64,000 nucleotides of DNA from Pelagimonas sp. (GTDB taxonomy: Bacteria; Pseudomonadota; Alphaproteobacteria; Rhodobacterales; Rhodobacteraceae). The DNA lies in contig JAOASD010000005.1 of NCBI GenBank assembly GCA_025210265.1, positions 1 to 64,000 of the forward strand. The letters run 5' to 3'. The number at the start of each line of letters is the position of its first letter. Position 1 is the first letter of the stretch. The notes below the pieces were generated by a model. The model ran no database searches, was not told where the DNA came from, and saw only the letters and a program-made list of their open reading frames with translations. This document shows, in pieces, positions 1 to 8,422 of this stretch. Position numbers and translations under genes: made by a program.

Positions 1-57
1 AAAATTTTTCAAATATGTTATGCTGACCCCCGGCAAATTATTAAGCCCTAAATTCTA

Positions 58-819
58 CTACACCCCTTTCCCCCCCCCCCCCCGCATTCTACGAAAGGTG
101 TCTCCCATCCAGTCGATTACCGCAGCAACGTTGGGCGAACCGGTTCTGCGATAAGTTGGAAGAGCATCAACCTCAACACCTAGGTTATCCGCCAGATTTG
201 AGAAGACCGCACTCGCAAGCAAGAGGGATCTCTCGAAGAACGGAAAGAAATGCGTGTAGAACTCTTTACAAGCTCCATCCGTCTTGCGGTCTTCAAGATC
301 GACGTATGAGGTGTGCAAAGAGCCAGCGTAGCCTGAAATGTAGCCAAATCCGCCATTTCGAAGCTTGTCAAAAACACTTTCAGGATACTTGGCGACGGCC
401 TCGGAGAAGGTCAAAACTGTATAGTCTTCAGGAGTAAAGCAATTATTCTTCACATCAGTCAAAACGCTCTTCTCGCGGTACTGAAAGCCAGTATTCATGA
501 GGCTTACCATCTTATCCTTCTCCGGTACGTTGGTGTAAATCGTACCGTGAAAACATCTTTTCTTCCGCGCTAACTCCTCGGCCAACTCAAAGCCTAGTAC
601 AGTAGATGCGTTTGGATCATCCTCCAATGGGATATTTTGGTCCAGACTAATCAAGTGATAAAGGAATTTATCGCTTAATTCTGTAGCGGCAATTTTGCTC
701 CCGGCCCGAACTATTTTACAATCAGCACCAACATCCACGCTCGCATTTATGAAACCTCCCGTTATTTCATCAAGTTCGACATTGGTGTCCTCGACTAAAA
801 GGATTCTTATAAACTTCAC
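58..819 (-). CDS. Receiver-domain response regulator, third gene of phosphorelay operon
   Basis: This 253-residue protein starts with a CheY-like receiver. The acidic pair E10-D11, the phospho-acceptor D60 (in LISLDQN), T96 and K117 are all where a working receiver has them. No DNA-binding domain follows. Residues from about 130 to 245 form a region I do not recognise, perhaps an output or effector domain. The start codon overlaps the stop of the upstream kinase gene by 4 bp (ATGA), so the three genes at 5178-58 are probably translated as one unit and this protein is the likely final phosphate acceptor. The last codons run through a 14-base G tract, giving a Gly-rich tail just before the stop. 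Receiver assignment is firm; the role is inferred. Confidence 0.85.
   Translation of the reverse strand: MKFIRILLVEDTNVELDEITGGFINASVDVGADCKIVRAGSKIAATELSDKFLYHLISLDQNIPLEDDPNASTVLGFELAEELARKKRCFHGTIYTNVPEKDKMVSLMNTGFQYREKSVLTDVKNNCFTPEDYTVLTFSEAVAKYPESVFDKLRNGGFGYISGYAGSLHTSYVDLEDRKTDGACKEFYTHFFPFFERSLLLASAVFSNLADNLGVEVDALPTYRRTGSPNVAAVIDWMGDTFRRMRGGGGKGV
70..83. repeat. Homopolymer of 14 C (G on coding strand)
   Basis: Fourteen consecutive C residues lie inside the 3' end of the receiver-domain gene and encode four Gly codons there. Loss or gain of one base would change only the last few residues (the stop moves slightly downstream), so any slippage would affect the tail and not the receiver. 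Confidence 0.9.
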
Positions 820-3647
820 TCTTCCACCTTCTCAATCTCGATCATGAACGATGCTCCTGCTCCTTCGTGTCGTACGTTCCTTGAAATGGAAATGCCGGTC
901 CTACGGCCTAGCAACCTTGCAATAATCAAACCCGTGCCCGAGCCACCTGAAGAAGAATAATGACTAAAAATCTTATCGCCAACACTCGACGGAATACCTC
1001 GCCCAGTGTCCCAATAAATCAAGTTCCCCTCCAAATCCCCACTGAGATGTACGTCAAAGTCTCGACCTCCATGCTCAATTGAATTCCCTATCAGAATCGA
1101 AAGAATTGTCTTCAACTTGAGCTTTTCGCAATTTATCATTATCGATTGCTCAACTGGTCGCAATGTAGCGTTGATATCGTCTAAGAAAATCTGGTATGCC
1201 TCAATCAATTCATTCCATACTTCACTTGCGTCAAAATCCTCTCTGACTTCATCGCTTGACAAGACCGCCTTGCCTATCTCTGAGTTGAGTTGACTAAGCG
1301 CTGCTTTCTTTTTGATCCTTGCAATTCTCGACGCGAACCCAATGTTGCCCCCCGCTACATCCTCCAACTCTCTTACTATACCTGCAGAGATCTTTTTTTG
1401 AGAATGCATAAGCAACGAATACATAGCGAAGAGCTGCTTTTCATACTGTTCAATTCGCCCATAGGGTTGCATCCTATTAAGGAATCGTGATGATCCAAGA
1501 TAGGAAACAAACTCTGCAAAAGTCTCTACTACAGAGCGATAGCCCCTGGTGAATGGGGCTGGGTTCTCAAACAATAAGCAAAGAGCGACTATGGATCCCC
1601 GGGGTGAGAAAACCTTTATCACCATCTGCGACAAGGTCGCCTGTCCCCTGGGCCGAATACCAACAGTCACGTCCGCTTGGGGAATGGCATTTATGTTATC
1701 AGTAAAGTACACGGTTTCACCATCCCTTGCTCGCAGGCATCGATGGAGAAAGGCATCACTTCCAGCTTCCTTAAGCGCTGTTTTCCAGATTTCCTCACCG
1801 TCGTATGGGTCGTCAGATTTTCCTAAGAACTCACGTGCGTCAGAGATACCGTCAGACGACCAGCTTTGGATCGACCAATCGTCCACATTCTCTAGATCAT
1901 CAATATCCTTTATCTCCACAAAAAGAACATTGGAAAATCGACAAAAATCATACAGCATTGACACGCATGTTTGGAGTACGGCCCCAGAGTCCAGCATTCG
2001 CGCGTGATGACCAGAAACCAAATCGGCGGATAGAATGGAGAACTGGTGCAGGAAGCTCTCACTTCTTCTGCGAAACAGAATAGACGCAAGCAATCCAGAG
2101 AACTGCAACGCTATGGCTTCTGAGAAACTATCGAACTTACTAGGTATTGAAGACTCGAAGTTCAGCGCGCCAAGAACAGCACCATCGTAACTGAGTGGTA
2201 CAACTAGGCTCGCAGGCAAGGACTGTTCCGCTGTCTTGAGCGTACCTGCGTTTTCCTTGTAGACGTCTGCGTGACGAATGGGCCGTCGCCCCAAAACCGC
2301 TCGAGCAATAGTAGAATCAGGGTTGTTCACATTGATTATTGATGCGGCCGAAGCTTCCTTTTCCGTACAATTTCCGAGCAAGCCTCCTACCCGCTTCAAG
2401 TTACCTGTGCCACCATCATAGACGCGAAAACTCGACTTACAGAATTCGTCGTCAAACCTTCTGGGATTTATCGTTCGATGGAGAAAGGGCAAAACTCTTT
2501 CCGACATCTCTTCCACAGTTTCTGCTTCCCGCGCAGCGTCGATCGCCTGCAATAATTCATTCTGAAATACCTGCTTCGCTTCTGACACCATGAGTGTCTG
2601 AACGTGCACAATGAGTTGCTGTAGCTGACGCTCGTCGTCCTCGGTAAACTCCTCCTTGTCATTATCTCGATAGATTGAAAAAAGGCCCGTTAAATCATCG
2701 TTATCGGCTCGCATTACCACTGCAAGAGCGTGTTTTCCTTCCAAAACCGGGAATGCACCGCATTTTGCAAGAGGTATCGAGTTTTCCCGCACGGATCGCG
2801 CACGACGTGGCTCTCCCGCAATAGAGTGATTTTCAAGGGCACTACTCAGGAACCCAGGCAACCTACCTAACAATAAGCACTCTTTGCCTTCATATTTATC
2901 ATCCATGGCAATCGCACAAAGCCGACCGCCTTCTCTCTTTCGCAAATACCACCCACTAATACCATGATACCGACTTAGGTAGTTACCAAGACGCTCTGCC
3001 ACGGTTTTTGAAGTGGCTCCGGCCGCCTCCAAAGCAGTAACGATTTCATCATGGCAATCTGCCCAGAACTTCCTGCGCATAGCATCCTTTAGTTCTGGCA
3101 ACGCAGCAAACATTTGCGTCAAAGCATAGTCATGGGACTGCATTTTCTTGAATTTGAGAAGCAACTTGATATGCGGATTTCTCCTAGCCTTATCCTTTTG
3201 ATTGGAGTACTGCGCGGTAAGAATACAAAGAGGCTGATAACGGAATTCTTCGGTTTCATGGATTAAATTCGCCAGGTCAAATCCTGTTTGATTATCCATT
3301 TTCAAATCGGCGTCTAGGAAGATTGCATCGAACGGATCTTGCTGACGTAACCAGTCAATAAAAGCATCAAAATTACCTTGGTCGCTCTTGTCAGCGTGCC
3401 ACAAGGAAGCCGAAAAGGTCTCATGGTCTTGATCATTTGCGCCCTGGACAAGCGCAAAGTTCTCAATGTGATTTCGTATCACATCGCTTGAGTCGTCAAC
3501 GATGAGAAACCTTGGTCCTTTTGTTCCAACAGTCCGGATGAAGCCGTGGGGTAGCGCGTTCATCTTGTCATCTTTAATGGAGTTCTTGGAGTCGTCTCCG
3601 TTTTCAAAGTCAAACAAGTTTTCCCAGGTCGCGTTCTTTTCACTCAT
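816..3647 (-). CDS. Receiver-GAF-HATPase hybrid sensor protein
   Basis: This 943-residue soluble protein begins with a receiver domain (about residues 45-175). The acidic residues D51-D52 and acceptor D112 (in AIFLDADLK) are present, as is a Lys near the expected site. Two GAF-like sensor segments follow (roughly 210-370 and 390-540). A GHKL ATPase domain closes the protein: N box NSIEHGG, G1 box WDTGRGIP and G2 box GSGTGLIIARLLG. I see no classical HExxN phospho-acceptor histidine, so it may be a degenerate kinase or a phosphatase or integrator. It overlaps the upstream kinase gene by 8 bp and the downstream receiver gene by 4 bp. No membrane segments or signal peptide are visible. Domain assignment is good; the signal sensed is unknown. 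Confidence 0.85.
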   Translation of the reverse strand: MSEKNATWENLFDFENGDDSKNSIKDDKMNALPHGFIRTVGTKGPRFLIVDDSSDVIRNHIENFALVQGANDQDHETFSASLWHADKSDQGNFDAFIDWLRQQDPFDAIFLDADLKMDNQTGFDLANLIHETEEFRYQPLCILTAQYSNQKDKARRNPHIKLLLKFKKMQSHDYALTQMFAALPELKDAMRRKFWADCHDEIVTALEAAGATSKTVAERLGNYLSRYHGISGWYLRKREGGRLCAIAMDDKYEGKECLLLGRLPGFLSSALENHSIAGEPRRARSVRENSIPLAKCGAFPVLEGKHALAVVMRADNDDLTGLFSIYRDNDKEEFTEDDERQLQQLIVHVQTLMVSEAKQVFQNELLQAIDAAREAETVEEMSERVLPFLHRTINPRRFDDEFCKSSFRVYDGGTGNLKRVGGLLGNCTEKEASAASIINVNNPDSTIARAVLGRRPIRHADVYKENAGTLKTAEQSLPASLVVPLSYDGAVLGALNFESSIPSKFDSFSEAIALQFSGLLASILFRRRSESFLHQFSILSADLVSGHHARMLDSGAVLQTCVSMLYDFCRFSNVLFVEIKDIDDLENVDDWSIQSWSSDGISDAREFLGKSDDPYDGEEIWKTALKEAGSDAFLHRCLRARDGETVYFTDNINAIPQADVTVGIRPRGQATLSQMVIKVFSPRGSIVALCLLFENPAPFTRGYRSVVETFAEFVSYLGSSRFLNRMQPYGRIEQYEKQLFAMYSLLMHSQKKISAGIVRELEDVAGGNIGFASRIARIKKKAALSQLNSEIGKAVLSSDEVREDFDASEVWNELIEAYQIFLDDINATLRPVEQSIMINCEKLKLKTILSILIGNSIEHGGRDFDVHLSGDLEGNLIYWDTGRGIPSSVGDKIFSHYSSSGGSGTGLIIARLLGRRTGISISRNVRHEGAGASFMIEIEKVEE

Positions 3648-5178
3648 TACGAAGCGCTCCGATCTCGTTCTCCATCAAATCCGAACTGTGACTAGCCACC
3701 TGTGGAAACAAAAAAGAAAACACCACATTTAGGTCTTCCATAGATGCACGATCATTAACTAAGGTGAATTCACCACCCAAAAAATTCGCCACAAGACGAC
3801 ATATGTATAGTCCTTGGCCGTGACCGACGCCCCGAGCCTTAGTTGTTATACCTTTCTGAAAAAGCGTATGCCGTATTTCTAATGGAACTTCGGGTCCATT
3901 GTTGCCGATCATAACCTCTACGTTTCCGCTTTGGTCTACGTGAGCCGTTGCCCTGATAGTCCACCCTTCTTCCTGTTCGGCGGTAGCGCTTATTGCATCG
4001 ATCGCATTAGATACGACGTTTAGCATTACGTGTTCGACCATCGTTGTATCGGTCTCGATAAACACGTCTCCAACGCCTTCGTAATCGAAAAAGATCGACT
4101 TGTTCTCAAGTTTATAGTCATAAAGGACTTCTATTTCTTCGAATAGGTCAACCAAGAGCATTCGATTGAGCTTGCTTCTTCTCTCAATATTCGAGAAGGC
4201 CTCGGTAGAGCGTTGTGCTTTGACTGTGGCAGCTTTCAATCGAACAAGTTCGTCGCGAACGTCGATAAAGTCTGCTGGATCGGCATCCAATTCCTGCCCC
4301 AGCGCTACAAGCTTTCGCCCTAACCTAACCCGTATATCGCCAATAATACCCAATTGATTGGTTATTTCGTGATTGATCGCTTGTGGGGCCAGCTCCATGA
4401 TGAGATTTCGGCGTTGTGCCGCAACTTGTTCTGCCAATGTCCCAAGCTGAAAGTCAATTACAGAATAAAGTGATGGAAGCGCCTCGATTATTTGCCATTC
4501 CGCGATCGCGCCACGAGGGAATTGATATTCAAATGCAACACTACGCGCTCGATACATAAATACAATCACGGACCGCGGCTCAGATTTAGTACTTTTGGGC
4601 AACGGCATTAGACATAGCCAAAATGCACTATTTCCAATTAGCTCTCTGAAGTCGTCATTGTAAATTCCAAGATTGTCTGCGCCTGGGTGAATCAACATGA
4701 ATTCGATTGGGGGGCCGTTGTCGGCCGTCGCCTCTAAAAGAGTCCCAAGCTCATGTCTTCTGGAGTTGATGCCAGTATGAAAATTCTTTATCTGGTGATT
4801 GTGTGCGCCTACTATATTCTGAACTCTCACTTCGTCGATCTTGCCATCGAATACCATGAACTGGAGCTCGAACGCGTAGTCAGCGACCAAGCTTTGCTCA
4901 TTTTTGCGAAGAACATCAAAAAGTTGTTTCAACAGTTTTGGCTTCGATACCGAGCTTCGGATTAGCTCAAGCATTCTTACGAGAGTTCTGTCAAAAAAAG
5001 ACTTGTTCGAGCGATTTGGTGGCGCTTTCGATTTCGTATCAAAGTATGGGGTTAATCGTTCGTGGATTCTATTGATGGCTAACTGAAAGTCCTGCTCCGT
5101 ACTGAGCAAGGACACGGAACGGTTCAATTCACGCACGAGTGTTTTTCGCTGTGTGTCTGAGTCCGTTGAGTCCATCAA
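3640..5178 (-). CDS. Cytosolic sensor histidine kinase, first gene of operon
   Basis: This 512-residue protein has a long N-terminal half without recognised motifs or membrane segments. A GAF/PAS-like section covers roughly 170-270, followed by an H box NHEITNQLG near residue 290. The C-terminal ATPase has the N box NVVSNAIDAI, the G1-like GNNGPEVP and the G2-like GVGHGQGLYICR. It is therefore a plausible active kinase that could phosphorylate the receivers of the next two proteins, which overlap it and each other on the minus strand. The 233 bp upstream (5179-5411) hold no gene I can support and should contain the operon promoter. Kinase identity is firm; the input is unknown. Confidence 0.87.
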   Translation of the reverse strand: MMDSTDSDTQRKTLVRELNRSVSLLSTEQDFQLAINRIHERLTPYFDTKSKAPPNRSNKSFFDRTLVRMLELIRSSVSKPKLLKQLFDVLRKNEQSLVADYAFELQFMVFDGKIDEVRVQNIVGAHNHQIKNFHTGINSRRHELGTLLEATADNGPPIEFMLIHPGADNLGIYNDDFRELIGNSAFWLCLMPLPKSTKSEPRSVIVFMYRARSVAFEYQFPRGAIAEWQIIEALPSLYSVIDFQLGTLAEQVAAQRRNLIMELAPQAINHEITNQLGIIGDIRVRLGRKLVALGQELDADPADFIDVRDELVRLKAATVKAQRSTEAFSNIERRSKLNRMLLVDLFEEIEVLYDYKLENKSIFFDYEGVGDVFIETDTTMVEHVMLNVVSNAIDAISATAEQEEGWTIRATAHVDQSGNVEVMIGNNGPEVPLEIRHTLFQKGITTKARGVGHGQGLYICRLVANFLGGEFTLVNDRASMEDLNVVFSFLFPQVASHSSDLMENEIGALRNE

Positions 5179-5411
5179 GCCGTCCTATGATCGCGAGCGT
5201 GGTTAGTTTGCCTCCAACTGTGCAAGATGTACACTTGGAATTTTCGGTCTACGATTGGCTTGTCTGAGCGGGACCGTCCGCTTTTTGGTCTCACGAGAAA
5301 GATGCTTTTTCAGCTGGAAATACTGCGCGATGTCAAGATCTTGCATCCTGCTCACGGCACGATAAGGCGTACCGCGCCCTACTTGTATCGACCCAGCGGA
5401 TTCTGCTCAGG

Positions 5412-5717
5412 TTAGGCTGCTAATTTGAATGCGTCTGCTGGCGTTTGCATGGCAAGCGCCTGATGCGGGCGCCGATGATTGTAGAACTGGATCCAGTCAC
5501 TGATGGCGCGGCTGGCATGAGAGATGCTCTCGAAACGCTGCCGATGCACGCACCGCTCTTTCAGAGACCGGATTAAGCGCTCCATCATTCCGTTCTGCTG
5601 GGGACAGTGCGGTGTGATGAACTCTTGGCGTAGTCCGTAGCTTCGAACGAGCGCCGTGTATTTGCGAGAGGTAAAGACCAGGCCGTTGTCGCTGCGCAGC
5701 AGGAACGGCTCCTCCAC
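5412..5717 (-). pseudogene. IS3-family transposase C-terminal fragment
   Basis: About 100 residues match the end of an IS3-type orfB integrase core: LRSDNGLVF (second catalytic Asp), then HCPQQNGMMERLIRSLKE (catalytic Glu) and the terminal FYNHRRPHQAL. The N-terminal two thirds, with the first catalytic Asp and orfA, are missing, so it cannot transpose on its own. Its 5' edge abuts the interrupted MmeI-like gene near 5728, so the IS end or a later deletion created the join. No clear terminal inverted repeat was found on the far side. Confidence 0.85.
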
Positions 5718-5727
5718 ACGGCCCAGC

Positions 5728-6596
5728 GTAGAGGTTGGTCAGAGTGCGTTTTTTGAGCTCATTCGCCGTATTCTCGTTTTTGGGGACGATATGGTCCGGG
5801 AACCCCGGGAGCACCTCTGGGACTCGGTCGATCAGCTCAGGTGGGTTCAACCAGTTTTCGCGGAGCCCATTGAGTTCTATAGCGGCTCGTTCGATCCTTT
5901 CGGCGTGGTCATTGTCGGCTAGTTTGGTCTTTGGCGTATCAGGCGTCAGCCCCGCCGGGAACGGAAACGTCAGATAGACATATGAAGCGTTGTAGCGCCG
6001 TTGATTGCCCGCTCCGATCCTGTTTCCAAAGTAGGTGCACCAACACTCATGAAAGGTGCTCTGCAAAATTCCAAACCCAATCATTCCCGTGAAGGGAAAG
6101 GCATACAGGCTTTTGTCCGGGATCGAAGATGAGGGAAATAGCCTAAAAACCCTGTGCTCTGTGGTTTCAGCCGTCGCAACGTACTCGCTGACAGACCGTA
6201 GGGCGGCCCTCATATCGGGCCGGGGTCTATGTGGCTCCCACCAAGAGGAATTTTGGCTCGGCGTTGACTCTCGATACTCCGGAAATCTCACTAGATCGCC
6301 GTTTCTGAAAGGATCATAGTCCTGAACTGACAAATGCTCGTAAGGCTGTTCAAAAGCGCTCGCCTGCCTTTGTACTCCCAAGCAAAGCAATCCTTTCGCC
6401 ACACGTCAGCCCAGCCTTCGCCACCTGAGGTCTTCGACGCGCCTTTCTCGAAGGTGAACCATTCACCCTTTGGGTCAGCCGTGGTCGGCTGTTCAATTTC
6501 CAGAAGGCGGCAAAGGTCGTTGAAATGCGACTGTGAGGCCGAGCGTTCCTTTAGCTCGACCGCTTTCCAATTTTGGATAAATTCTTGCGGTGTCAA
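5728..6596 (-). pseudogene. MmeI-like restriction-modification gene, core deleted
   Basis: Two pieces of one gene family lie in different frames. The N-terminal piece (6596 to about 6360) begins TPQEFIQNWK and ends at FAWEYKGRR, which carries the ExK of the PD-ExK-like nuclease part. The C-terminal piece (about 6358 to 5728) has the late-region motifs seen in these enzymes, including HECWCTYFGNR, YLTFPFPAGL and ELKKRTLTNLY. The methyltransferase core that should lie between them, with the SAM-binding motif and NPPY, is absent. The 3' end stops at the IS3 fragment. The gene is non-functional. The start appears to be TTG (TTGACACCG). Family members are type IIL enzymes or stand-alone methyltransferases. 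Confidence 0.75.
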
Positions 6597-6889
6597 TTTT
6601 GTACCCTATCACGTGCAGGGCACACCTTGCGGCAAGGTAGCGTGGTCTTGCTAGGCTCGACACGGTTGTGCTCTGTCCCCTTATCTTCCTGTCGGTCTAT
6701 AGGATGGATGCACACACCGCCAGATTCGTGTTCCGCTTGAGGGGGTTAACTGTTCGCCTGAAACGTGCAAAGCTCGGTCAAAGGGCATCGGATGTCGTGC
6801 GACTCAAAATGCCTGATTTCTAATTTGACCTGCGGCTTGTGTGCATTTCACTTGAAGGTGGCCCGGGAGTGTTGAAAGTCGGTTTAAAA

Positions 6890-7022
6890 ATGACGAAGCG
6901 AAAGAAGAAACCATCCCTGCAATTGCCGCATGTGCTTGTTGAGGCAATCAAGGATCACAGGGCGGTTATAGTGTTCGGCGCAGGTGCATCAAAGGAGTGT
7001 ATTAATTCGGCGGGCTCCAAGC
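6890..7022 (+). pseudogene. SIR2-like protein, N-terminal fragment
   Basis: After ATG 6890 the peptide reads MTKRKKKPSLQLPHVLVEAI, then VIVFGAGASKEC. The GAGAS motif after a short basic leader and a helix is the NAD-binding start of bacterial SIR2-domain proteins, many of which are phage-defence NADases. Similarity ends at about GSKP (near 7021) and the frame stops at 7042. Only about 44 residues remain, so this is a remnant. Its break coincides with the broken end of a gene on the other strand, indicating one deletion or recombination event. Confidence 0.6.
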
Positions 7023-7029
7023 CAAACTG

Positions 7030-7270
7030 GATGCACGCGTAAAGCCGCAGCTTCTTCGGGGCTTGGCAAGTCATTGCCTTCATACTCTTCCGAAAGCGTT
7101 TCCATTACGGTGGAAATCTCCGCTTCTGATGGGTGAAGTTCTGCGCAGACGACCGTGCTTTCTTCTCCGTCAACCGCAACCTCTTGCGCCAGAAGGGCAT
7201 GGGTAGGGCAGCAGCATGCTGCTGCACCAGAAATCATTACATTGCGGCGCGAAAATGGTGGCAAAGTCAT
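7030..7270 (-). pseudogene. Tat-signal protein, 3'-truncated
   Basis: ATG 7270 follows a good Shine-Dalgarno (TAGGAGACCAAG). The peptide begins MTLPPFSRRNVMISGAAACC, a twin-arginine-type signal (SRRNVMI) with a short hydrophobic run and a likely cleavage near ALLAQE. The mature part is acidic and short. Coding character fades where it meets the SIR2-like fragment, near 7030-7045, so the 3' end is missing and the open frame runs on to 6989 through foreign sequence. No function can be assigned. The gap 7271-7441 holds nothing I can support. Confidence 0.45.
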
Positions 7271-7441
7271 TCTTGGTCTCCTAGAACCTGATTTTCAATA
7301 AAAGTTTATGCTCATCGAAGGTGCGGATTGGTCCAGTTGCCGTGCCCCAAAGACGCCGTAGAGTTAGCAAGTTGCTTTTTGTTCCTTTTTCATCCCTAGC
7401 ATGACGCAAACGAGCTTCGAACGGCAGATCGTTCTGTCCTG

Positions 7442-7759
7442 CTAATTTTGATCGGGTCTCAATATGCCCACAGTAACAACGTCGCCGTTCGGTAAGGTCA
7501 ATGTGCGCTGTCCAACGGGTATCTCTACAGGGTCAGACAATCCACCCGCGGTGCCATCATCCAAAATTGCCTTGCACACTTTGGTTCCAATTTGATCATC
7601 TCCTGAAAAGGCGGTTGCGAATTTTCCTAAATCTGTCTCTTTGACAAGAACATCAATTATGCCGCAAGAAATGCGAGCACCTTTGACTACATTGGGATCA
7701 ACACATCCAACCGCAGTGCTTAGTACGATGAGCGCGAAAAATGGCTTACTTAAAAACAT
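7442..7759 (-). CDS. Small putative lipoprotein
   Basis: The start at 7759 gives 105 residues and has a Shine-Dalgarno-like GGGGAA six bases upstream, better than a longer reading from 7822. The N-terminus MFLSKPFFALIVLSTAVGC is a lipoprotein signal with the lipobox STAVGC, so the mature protein would be lipid-anchored at Cys19. The rest contains two further Cys and a C-terminal stretch, QRTLTLPNGDVVTVGIL. I do not recognise a family. It stands alone between broken genes. Confidence 0.6.
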   Translation of the reverse strand: MFLSKPFFALIVLSTAVGCVDPNVVKGARISCGIIDVLVKETDLGKFATAFSGDDQIGTKVCKAILDDGTAGGLSDPVEIPVGQRTLTLPNGDVVTVGILRPDQN

Positions 7760-8108
7760 GTAGTTCCCCGTTGCAGAATTTATTTTCTTGATAATGCAAC
7801 CTAAAGAGTTGACTAAAAACATATGGAATTATTCGATCGTAGTAATAATCGTCGTCGATCCCCAGCAGAACCCACGTTTTGGTTATCGCAAGTTAAGAAA
7901 TTTTTCAACTATGAGACAATGCAAAGCATCCTTGTCGTAAACGAATTCGTCTCCAGACGCTCCGTGCAGGATCACTAAGGTGCAATTTAGACTCACCGCT
8001 GACATTGGCCGCGCCACGCTTGAACGACTGCTGTTACGAGACTTATCTTCGGTCGCTCTCCCGGCTATATCGCCATAATACAGCTGGACCCGCTCCAAGA
8101 GGTGCCCA
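7760..8108. other. Intergenic stretch without supported gene
   Basis: No gene with convincing start, Shine-Dalgarno and family match is visible. A minus-strand frame ending at 7883 gives a plausible C-terminal peptide (SAVSLNCTLVILHGASGDEF), but nothing upstream supports it. It may be another gene remnant. Confidence 0.4.
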
Positions 8109-8375
8109 ATGGTGCCACCCACGATCAAACGGATAACCCAACTGAATGATGCATTTCGGAAGGGCGATCCCAGCGTTCCAGGGCAACGGTTTGTCACTGC
8201 TGGGGTAATCCATCTGCTCAAACAACTGGATATCCCCGTTGAACAGCTGGTCCAAAGGGTGGCTGAGTTCGATGATTGCACCGAGCACAACGACCCACAT
8301 GACGAGCATGACTTCGGAGCGTTTGAGTTCCACGGGCACCCAACCCCTGATGCCGTTGCAGGGATAATGTGTTAA
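8109..8375 (+). pseudogene. DUF3768-type protein, 3'-truncated
   Basis: The peptide TIKRITQLNDAFRKG, then FVTAGVIHLL, then FDDCTEHNDPHDEHDFGAFE, matches the typical layout of DUF3768 proteins from alphaproteobacterial mobile elements. These normally continue with a W/Y-rich segment after the GAFE-x-GH signature. Here the match stops at about 8339 and an unrelated tail runs to the stop at 8375. The last third of the family is missing, so the gene is probably inactive. The biochemical role of DUF3768 is not known to me. Confidence 0.6.
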
Positions 8376-8422
8376 CGTTCCCGCACGTCGATTTTTTGCG
8401 GACATATTTGAGGAGCATAGTC

